A stretch of DNA of 64,000 bases from the NCBI GenBank assembly GCA_016705235.1, contig JADIYP010000001.1, forward strand, positions 186,001 through 250,000, written 5' to 3'. Positions within the stretch are counted from its first letter, which is position 1. Each line of letters begins with the position of its first letter. Under the pieces are notes generated by a model. The model saw only the letters and a program-made list of their open reading frames with translations. It was not told the DNA's origin and ran no database searches. The DNA is from Candidatus Leptovillus affinis (GTDB lineage Bacteria; Chloroflexota; Anaerolineae; Promineifilales; Promineifilaceae). The position numbers were made by a program, and so were the translations under genes. Of this stretch, positions 58,404-64,000 are shown in pieces.

Positions 58404-59123
58404 TTAATCCTCTTGCATTAATCGTAAGTAGGGCAGCCAATCCCGCCGCTTGACCATTTCGCCGGCCGACTTGCCTTTTTCTACCAATGCGCCCGTTGGG
58501 CAAACATTGACACATTTGCCGCAGCTTGTGCAGGTATCGGAATCACCCCAGGCGCCGTTTAGATCGTGGATGATGCGCGTATTGACGCCGCGTCCCATCA
58601 CGCCTTTGGTGAACGCGCCTTCTATTTCGCCGCAGACACGCACACAGCGCTGGCACAAAATGCAGCGGTTGTGGTCCATGATGAAATGTTCGTGGGAGGC
58701 GTCTACATCCACTTTGGGATTCAGGTAGGGGACTTCAACGCGGGTCATGCCCAGTTTGGCCGACAGGTATTGCAGGTCGCAGTGGCCGTTGGAGACGCAG
58801 ACGGAACAAACGTGGTTGCGTTCGGAAAAGAGCATGTCCAGAATGCTGAAGCGGTAAAGGCGCAGGCGTTCCGAGTTGGTGATCACTTCCATGCCTTCGG
58901 TGGCCGGGGTCATGCAAGCCGGGAACAGCCTGTTGGAGCCTTTGACTTCGACGACGCAGATGCGGCAGCCGCCATATTCAGACAGGCCATCCAGGTGGCA
59001 CAAGGTGGGGATGAAGATGTTGTTTTCCTGGGCCAGTTCCAGAATGGTTTCATGCTCACGGGCGGCAACATCTACACCGTCGATTTTTAGGGTAATAATG
59101 CGCGCTTGTGTTTGTCGTTTCAT
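58404..59123 (-). CDS. hoxU: Hox diaphorase iron-sulfur subunit HoxU
   Basis: The 239-residue protein contains an N-terminal [2Fe-2S] domain (PTLCHLDGLSEYGGCRICVVE with distal C in LFPACM). A His-Cys3 [4Fe-4S] site of the NuoG type follows (NHVCSVCVSNGHCDLQ), then two ferredoxin-type [4Fe-4S] motifs (CILCQRCVRVC and CTSCGKCVNVCPTGAL). It links HoxF to HoxY. Compared with the HoxU-like protein at 26828-27520 it keeps the His-Cys3 cluster. It overlaps hoxF by 4 bases and carries a GGAGG ribosome-binding site. Confidence 0.96.
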   Translation of the reverse strand: MKRQTQARIITLKIDGVDVAAREHETILELAQENNIFIPTLCHLDGLSEYGGCRICVVEVKGSNRLFPACMTPATEGMEVITNSERLRLYRFSILDMLFSERNHVCSVCVSNGHCDLQYLSAKLGMTRVEVPYLNPKVDVDASHEHFIMDHNRCILCQRCVRVCGEIEGAFTKGVMGRGVNTRIIHDLNGAWGDSDTCTSCGKCVNVCPTGALVEKGKSAGEMVKRRDWLPYLRLMQED

Positions 59124-60781
59124 GATTGGGCCTCCAAAAGCTGGGCGTCTACGGCCGTTGCGCCACGGCCGTCTTCCGCGCCATCCACCAACAAGTCCAT
59201 ATATTCATGACGGAAGTAGCGCAGTGTGCTCAATACCGGGTTGGGCGCCGTTTGGCCTAAACCACACAGGCTGGTATTCATTACCAGGTCGCACAGCTTT
59301 TCCAGCGTTTCCAGATCATGCCGCCGGGCTTCGCCTTTGTAGATTTTGTTCAGCAGGGTGTGCATATGGACCGTGCCGACACGGCAAGGAACACATTTCC
59401 CGCACGATTCCGTCATGCAAAATTCCATGAAGTAGCGGGCCACGTCTACCATGGAAGACGAATCATCCATGATGATCATGCCGCCAGACCCCATGATGGA
59501 GCCGAGAGCCTTGAGCGACTCGTAATCGACGGGGGTGTCGAAATAATCGGCGGGAATGCAGCCGCCGGAGGGGCCGCCGGTTTGCACAGCCTTGCAGTTG
59601 CCATTGGGCACGCCGCCGCCAATCTCAAAGATAATCTCGCGCAGGCTCATGCCCATCGGCACTTCGATGAGACCGGTGTTTTGGATGCTGCCGGCCAGGG
59701 CGAAGACCTTGGTGCCTTTGCTCTTTTCTGTGCCAATGCCGGCATACCAGGCGCCGCCTTTGCGGACAATGGCCGGCACGTTGGCGAAGGTTTCCACGTT
59801 GTTGATGAGGGTGGGTTTGCCCCACAGGCCATATTCCGCCGGATAGGGGGGGCGGGGCCGCGGCGTGCCGCGCTTGCCTTCGATGGAGGCGATGAGGGCG
59901 GTTTCTTCGCCGCAGACAAACGCGCCGGCGCCGAGGCGGATGTGGACGTTGAAATCGAAGGTTGTGCCGCAGACTTTGCTGCCCAACACGCCCAGGCGGT
60001 TGGCCTGGCGAATGGCGATCTTGAGGCGTTCTACGGCCAGCGGATATTCGCCGCGCACGTAAATATAGCCCTCGGTGGCGCCAACGGCGTACCCGGCAAT
60101 GGCCATGCCTTCTAAGACGCGATGGGGATCGCTTTCCAGTACGGAGCGGTCCATGAATGCGCCGGGGTCGCCTTCATCGGCGTTGCAGATGACGTATTTG
60201 GTGGGGCCGTCCATTTTGGCGACGGTGGTCCATTTGAGGCCGGTGGGGTAGCCGCCGCCGCCACGCCCGCGCAAGCCGCTGCGGACGATTTCGTCGATGA
60301 CTTCGATGGGGGACAGTTCGGTAACGGCCGTTAACAATCCCTGATACCCCTCTACCGCAATATATTCTTCAATCCGTTCCGGGTCGATTTCGCCGCAATT
60401 TTCCAGCACAATTTTTGTCTGGCGCTGGAAGAAGGGCACGTTGGTTTTTAGTTCCAGGCGGGCGACCGGCTTTTTGCCCAGGGATTGGATGATATCGGGG
60501 GCATCTTCGGCCTTGACGTTTTGATACATCACCGAGCCAGACTTGGCGCCGGTTTTGCTTTCGACGGCGACCAGCGGTCCTTGCGAACAAAGACCCATGC
60601 AGCCAACGCCTTTGACATGGCAGCCGCGATGTTCGCCGACGCCGTTTTTGAGCGCGTCTAATACCTGATCACTCTGTGAAGAGAGGCAGCCCGCAGCGAC
60701 ACATACTTTGACGGTGTGGTCGTGTTCGGCAACGGCCGTTTGTTCTTCAGTCGTGATTTCTTCAAATCGTTCAATCATCAT
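59120..60781 (-). CDS. hoxF: Hox diaphorase NAD(P)H/FMN subunit HoxF
   Basis: The 553-residue protein has an N-terminal thioredoxin-like [2Fe-2S] domain (VCVAAGCLSS, GCMGLCSQGP), then the NuoF body: FMN/NAD site GRGGGGYPTGLKW, NADEGDPGAFMDRS, GAGAFVCGEETALI and the [4Fe-4S] site ESCGKCVPC with SLCGLG. It oxidises or reduces NAD(P)(H). An essentially perfect Shine-Dalgarno sequence (AGGAGGTGAT) lies 8 bases before ATG 60781, inside the 3' end of hoxE. A C-terminal tail ends ATAVDAQLLEAQS. Confidence 0.96.
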   Translation of the reverse strand: MMIERFEEITTEEQTAVAEHDHTVKVCVAAGCLSSQSDQVLDALKNGVGEHRGCHVKGVGCMGLCSQGPLVAVESKTGAKSGSVMYQNVKAEDAPDIIQSLGKKPVARLELKTNVPFFQRQTKIVLENCGEIDPERIEEYIAVEGYQGLLTAVTELSPIEVIDEIVRSGLRGRGGGGYPTGLKWTTVAKMDGPTKYVICNADEGDPGAFMDRSVLESDPHRVLEGMAIAGYAVGATEGYIYVRGEYPLAVERLKIAIRQANRLGVLGSKVCGTTFDFNVHIRLGAGAFVCGEETALIASIEGKRGTPRPRPPYPAEYGLWGKPTLINNVETFANVPAIVRKGGAWYAGIGTEKSKGTKVFALAGSIQNTGLIEVPMGMSLREIIFEIGGGVPNGNCKAVQTGGPSGGCIPADYFDTPVDYESLKALGSIMGSGGMIIMDDSSSMVDVARYFMEFCMTESCGKCVPCRVGTVHMHTLLNKIYKGEARRHDLETLEKLCDLVMNTSLCGLGQTAPNPVLSTLRYFRHEYMDLLVDGAEDGRGATAVDAQLLEAQS

Positions 60782-61280
60782 GGTGATCCATCACCTCCTG
60801 CAACCTGGCCAACAGTTCGTCGGGCGTCAGCTTGCCTACCACTTCACCGTCTACCACCGCTACCGGACCTAACCCACACGAACCAACGCAGCGCGCCGTG
60901 AGCAGCGAGAGGTTGCCGTCTTCGGTTGTTTCTTCGGGGTTGATGCCGTGCTTGTCGGCAATGGCGGCCAGCAGTTGGGGCGCGCCTTTGATGTAGCAGG
61001 CAGTCCCGGTGCAGGTAACGCAAGTGTGTTTGCCGGCCGGTTTTAAACTAAACAGGTGATAAAACGTGGAAACGCCATAAACCTGGCTCAACGGCACTCG
61101 CAACGATTCGGCCACATAGTGCAAAGATTCTTCATCCAGAAAGCCAAAAGATTCTTGAACTGTGTGCAGCGTTTCGATTAAAGAGTGCCGCGCAAAGCCG
61201 TTCCGCCGCATAGTACCGACGACGATACGCCATCGTTTGTCGTCTGACGGCGGCTCTAATTTGCGCGTATTGGAAACCAT
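60771..61280 (-). CDS. hoxE: Hox diaphorase subunit HoxE
   Basis: The 169-residue protein is NuoE-like: a helical N-terminus (LIETLHTVQESFGFLDEESL), then YGVSTFYHLFSLKP and the thioredoxin-fold [2Fe-2S] site CTGTAC and CVGSC. HoxE is characteristic of cyanobacterial-type bidirectional hydrogenases. It is the first gene of the hox operon, preceded by AGGAGG and a 340-bp regulatory spacer with a CRP/FNR-like palindrome. It overlaps hoxF by 11 bases. Confidence 0.95.
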   Translation of the reverse strand: MVSNTRKLEPPSDDKRWRIVVGTMRRNGFARHSLIETLHTVQESFGFLDEESLHYVAESLRVPLSQVYGVSTFYHLFSLKPAGKHTCVTCTGTACYIKGAPQLLAAIADKHGINPEETTEDGNLSLLTARCVGSCGLGPVAVVDGEVVGKLTPDELLARLQEVMDHHDD

Positions 61281-61396
61281 CCCTAAAACCTCCTGATAAA
61301 CTGGGCTACAGATTTTGCCGGTAACACGCAGCCTGGAGTCTGTGCGTGGCCTCGGCTGGCCTGTATTTTCCCCTGAATCGCCTATACAAAAAGCTC

Positions 61397-61424
61397 GCCA
61401 ATTGTGAAGGTCTTCACAATTGGC
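61397..61424. promoter_or_regulatory. CRP/FNR-family operator upstream of hoxE
   Basis: A perfect 13-bp inverted repeat (GCCAATTGTGAAG, 2-base centre, complement) contains TGTGA-N6-TCACA, the CRP-type consensus. It lies about 25-40 bases upstream of a possible -10, consistent with class II activation. Confidence 0.65.
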
Positions 61425-61524
61425 TCATGTGAGTGATTATCACTATTTTAGGGATTTGGGTAAGTGTGGATGGTCATAAAAATGCCATGACGAACGGCAT
61501 GTGAATTTGGGAGTGGAGAACGGA

Positions 61525-61612
61525 TGCGTGATGGGTGGTGCGTGATGCGTGATGCGTGGTGCGTGATGCGTGATGCGTGATGCGTGAACATTCACGCATC
61601 ACGCATCATGGA
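61525..61612. repeat. GCGTGATG word tract ending in CATCACGC
   Basis: Eight or more GCGTGATG/GCGTGGTG words are followed by the complementary CACGCATCACGCATCA, forming a lopsided hairpin just downstream of fdhA. Confidence 0.85.
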
Positions 61613-61619
61613 CAAGGGC

Positions 61620-63827
61620 TTAATGCACCTGAACGGGGTCTTTGATGGCCCCGCGAGTGAGCAACTTGTCGCGGTAGCCGGGGTCCCAGCCTTCGGGGGG
61701 CGTGGTGGGGTGGATGGCAACGGCCGTGTTCTTGTAATCCGGTATCTTGGCCCGCTTGTCTAGCTGCACGGTGGTCAGCACGTTGGCCGCGGCTTCGGCG
61801 AAGTGGAAGGGGATGAAGACCGTGCCTTGCGGCGAACGGCCGGTCACCAGCACGCGCAGTTTAATCGCGCCGCGCCGCGAAGAGACCTCAATCCAGTCGC
61901 CGGTCGCCAGTCTCAACGCTTGCGCGTCGTCGGGGTGCATCTCGCAGGTGGCTTCCGGGTAGACTTCTTCCAGGCGGGAACGGCCGCTCATGGTGCTGCC
62001 GTGCCAATGGTACAGCACGCGCCCGGTGCTCAGGTTAAACGGATAGTCGGCGTCCGGCTGTTCCGATTCGGTGCCGAAAGCCACTTCCCAGAACTTGCCG
62101 CGCCCGCGCGGGAAATCGTCGGCGAAGAGGAAGGGGGTGCCGGGATGGTCGAAACTGGGACAGGGCCAGTGGACGCCGCCTTCGCGGTCCAGGCGGGCGT
62201 AGTCGATGCCGTAAAAATCGGGGGTCAACTGGCGCATCTCCTCCCAGATTTCGGATGGATGGCTGAAGTTGAAACCGGAAGCCAACTGCACACCGAGGCG
62301 CGTTTCCACGCGGCGGCCCAGATCGCAGATGATGTCCCAATCGGCGCGGGAGTGCCCCACCGGTTCAACGGCCTTCCGCACGCGCTGGATGCGACGGTCG
62401 GAGTTAGTAAACGTGCCATCTTTCTCAGCAAAGCTGACGGCCGGCAAAATCACGTCGGCCAGCTCGCCGGTTTCGTTGATGAAGATGTCCTGGCAGACGA
62501 GCAGTTCCAACTGTTCCAGAGCGTGGCGGGTGTGTTCCTGGTTGGGTTCGCTCATCATGGGGTTTTCGCCGACGATGAACATGCCGCGCACCGCGCCGGA
62601 AACAGCGCCGTCCACCATTTCGGTGGCGGTGAGGCCGGGCTGGGGATTAAGCTCGATGCCCCAAAATTGCTCGAATTTGCTTTTGACGTCCGGGGCGGCG
62701 ACGTTTTGGTAGGCGGTGTAGACGTTGGGCAGGCCGCCGCTGTCGGAGCAGCCCTGGACGTTGTTCTGGCCGCGCAGCGGGTTGAGTCCGGTGCCGGCTT
62801 TGCCGACGTGGCCGCACATCATGGCCAGATTGGCCAGGGTGAGGGTGTTGTCGGTGCCGTGGGTGGATTGGCTGATGCCCATGCCCCAGTAGATGGCGGC
62901 GCGTTTGGCCTGGGCGTAGAGGCGGGCAGCTTCGCGGATGCTGTCGGCGGGTACGCCGGTGACCGTTTCAGCCCATTCGGGGGTGTATGCTTCCAGCGAT
63001 TCCACGTAATCCTCAAAGCCTTCGGTGCGGCGGCGGATGAAGTCCTGGTCGTAGAGGCCCTCTTTGACGATGACGTGGGCCATAGATTGGAAGACGGCAA
63101 CGTCGGTGCCGGGATTTTGGCGCAGCCAGAGGGTGGCGAAGTCGGTCATGCCAATCTGGCGCGGATCGATGACGATGAGTTTGGCCCCATTTTGGCGCAC
63201 GGCGCGTTTGAGGAAGTTGGCGATGACGGGGTGGGTCTCGGTGGTGTTGGAGCCGGTGACGATGAAGGTGTCCAGGTGTTCCATTTCGGCGATGGAGTTG
63301 GACATGGCGCTGGAGCCGATGGCTAATTGCAGACCGGTAACGGAACCGGCGTGGCAGAGGCGGGCGCAGTGGTCGATGTTGTTGGTGTGGAGGAGGGCGC
63401 GGATGAATTTTTGGAAGATGTAGGTGTCTTCGTTGGTAGCTTTGGCGCTGGCGTAGGCGGCAATGACATTGCCGCTGGCAATGACATTGCCGCTGGCTGT
63501 AGTTTCACCGCCATGCGCTTTGGTGAGGCGCACAAGTTCATCGGCGACGAAGTCCAGGGCTTCGTCCCAGGTGGCTTCGCGCCAGACGGGTTTGGCGCTG
63601 CGACCCTCACTACGGTTGGCGCGGATGAGCGGGGTTTTGACGCGGCCGGGGTGTTTAACGTAGTCGGTGCCGAAGCGGCCTTTGACGCACAACATGCCAT
63701 AGTTGGGGGCGGCGTCGAAGGGGGCTTCGACGGCGTAGATGAATTCGTCTTTGATGTTGAGGTGGAGCTGGCAGCCGACGCCGCAGTAGGGGCAGGTGGT
63801 TCGGACAATGCGGTCTGGGGTTATCAT
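61620..63827 (-). CDS. fdhA: Molybdopterin formate dehydrogenase catalytic subunit
   Basis: ATG 63827 follows AAAAGGAG and gives 735 residues; an upstream extension is repeat-encoded. The N-terminal [4Fe-4S] site is C12, C15, C19 and C47 (TCPYCGVGCQ and GMLCVKG). The Mo/W ligand is C158 next to H159 in DHCARLCHAGSVTGL, so it is a cysteine, not a selenocysteine, enzyme. MGD-binding segments include FIVTGSNTTETHPV, YWGMGISQSTHGTDN and GENPMMSEPNQEH; the C-terminal domain is molydopterin dinucleotide-binding. It lacks NuoG-type N-terminal ferredoxin domains, so it needs a partner such as HoxU or the second diaphorase. Residues 112-123 are a tandem SGNVIA duplication. The gene has only one ACGGCCGT site. 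Confidence 0.92.
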   Translation of the reverse strand: MITPDRIVRTTCPYCGVGCQLHLNIKDEFIYAVEAPFDAAPNYGMLCVKGRFGTDYVKHPGRVKTPLIRANRSEGRSAKPVWREATWDEALDFVADELVRLTKAHGGETTASGNVIASGNVIAAYASAKATNEDTYIFQKFIRALLHTNNIDHCARLCHAGSVTGLQLAIGSSAMSNSIAEMEHLDTFIVTGSNTTETHPVIANFLKRAVRQNGAKLIVIDPRQIGMTDFATLWLRQNPGTDVAVFQSMAHVIVKEGLYDQDFIRRRTEGFEDYVESLEAYTPEWAETVTGVPADSIREAARLYAQAKRAAIYWGMGISQSTHGTDNTLTLANLAMMCGHVGKAGTGLNPLRGQNNVQGCSDSGGLPNVYTAYQNVAAPDVKSKFEQFWGIELNPQPGLTATEMVDGAVSGAVRGMFIVGENPMMSEPNQEHTRHALEQLELLVCQDIFINETGELADVILPAVSFAEKDGTFTNSDRRIQRVRKAVEPVGHSRADWDIICDLGRRVETRLGVQLASGFNFSHPSEIWEEMRQLTPDFYGIDYARLDREGGVHWPCPSFDHPGTPFLFADDFPRGRGKFWEVAFGTESEQPDADYPFNLSTGRVLYHWHGSTMSGRSRLEEVYPEATCEMHPDDAQALRLATGDWIEVSSRRGAIKLRVLVTGRSPQGTVFIPFHFAEAAANVLTTVQLDKRAKIPDYKNTAVAIHPTTPPEGWDPGYRDKLLTRGAIKDPVQVH
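63461..63496. repeat. 18-bp tandem duplication in fdhA
   Basis: The unit CAATGACATTGCCGCTGG is repeated exactly twice, in frame, giving SGNVIA-SGNVIA. It lies about 40 residues before the metal-ligand cysteine. Confidence 0.9.
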
Positions 63828-63839
63828 GGGAAACTCCTT

Positions 63840-64000
63840 TTTAGTGCGGAATGCGGAGTGCGGAGTGCGGAATGGTGGGTGATTCGCAGGGTTGGTTGGT
63901 TGGTTGGTTTGTTGGTTTGTTGGTTTGTTGGTTGGTGGAGTAGCAACCCATCCAACTAACAAACCCTTCCAACCAACCCATCCAACTAACAAACCTTTAA
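63840..64000. repeat. GGAGTGCGGAG and TTGG/CCAA tracts upstream of fdhA
   Basis: GCGGAGTGCGGAGTGCGGA words are followed by about 50 bp of TTGG/TTTG words and then CCAACTAACAAACC words in the complementary sense. The tract runs to the window edge and would contain or precede the fdhA promoter. Confidence 0.8.

Larger units (their letters stand above)
61281..61619. other. Regulatory spacer upstream of hoxE
   Basis: No gene. From hoxE outward it holds a leader of about 90 bases, a possible -10 (TATAGG on the minus strand, 61381-61386), a CRP-like palindrome, a second small palindrome (AGTGAT-T-ATCACT, 61432-61444) and, next to fdhA, a GCGTGATG hairpin tract. Confidence 0.6.

Noticed and set aside
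61620..63827. Selenocysteine formate dehydrogenase
   Set aside because: The metal-ligand codon encodes cysteine (C158) and no in-frame TGA occurs there.

Overview
This window is a gene-dense, GC-rich bacterial chromosome segment with about 57 protein genes or gene remnants and one tRNA. No rRNA, phage genes, transposase or CRISPR array is visible. The content best fits an uncultured member of the Chloroflexota (Anaerolineae/Ardenticatenia type): a fused glycyl-tRNA synthetase, recO next to cdd, a dnaX-ybaB-recR block, a pterin/glycosyltransferase/methyltransferase cluster and a cyanobacterial-type Hox hydrogenase. That placement is inference; no marker here is decisive.

Layout. 0-2.3 kb: leftward trio of methyltransferase (cut by the edge), GT4 glycosyltransferase and a PTPS-family enzyme. 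2.3-6.6 kb: accessory block (ATP-grasp, GNAT, F420-type reductase, frameshifted APH(6)-like kinase) lying between two inverted copies of an 82-bp MITE-like sequence. 6.6-13.5 kb: PqqB-like hydrolase, aminotransferase, HicBA, and a two-gene heterodimeric ABC exporter whose genes are separated by a 42-bp hairpin array. 13.5-18.1 kb: UPF0175 antitoxin with a truncated PIN toxin, tyrS, a small membrane protein, a DEAD-box helicase and a YwbE-family gene. 18.2-22.2 kb: MacB-like permease with a double ABC ATPase. 22.4-26.8 kb: aldo/keto reductase, serine hydrolase, an odd uracil-DNA glycosylase, four-helix protein and methyltransferase. 26.8-31.9 kb: NuoE-NuoF fusion, HoxU-like subunit and a sensor kinase. 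32.1-35.8 kb: OpuC-type osmoprotectant transporter. 35.8-52.4 kb: mostly housekeeping genes (glyQS, recO, cdd, glmU-like, tRNA-Gln, recR, ybaB, dnaX, comEC). 52.7-55.7 kb: deoC, orphan brnA, deoB and a Doc-type toxin-antitoxin pair. 55.8-63.8 kb: hoxW, hoxH, hoxY, hoxU, hoxF, hoxE and fdhA, all leftward.

How the genes work together. HoxEFUYH is a complete NAD(P)-linked [NiFe] hydrogenase with its maturation protease. A molybdopterin formate dehydrogenase lies just upstream and a second NADH-dehydrogenase-type electron module is at 26.8-29.3 kb. Together these suggest hydrogen/formate/NADH redox balancing. A CRP/FNR-like operator lies upstream of hoxE. DeoB, DeoC and Cdd belong to nucleoside salvage.

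The most unusual property is not a gene. The palindrome ACGGCCGT occurs about 140 times by eye in 64 kb (roughly 2 expected by composition), in coding and non-coding DNA, resembling the cyanobacterial HIP1 octamer. Separately, many gene junctions carry imperfect hairpins built from reiterated short words of at least four unrelated kinds. These tracts supply stop or start codons to neighbouring genes and in two cases lie inside proteins.
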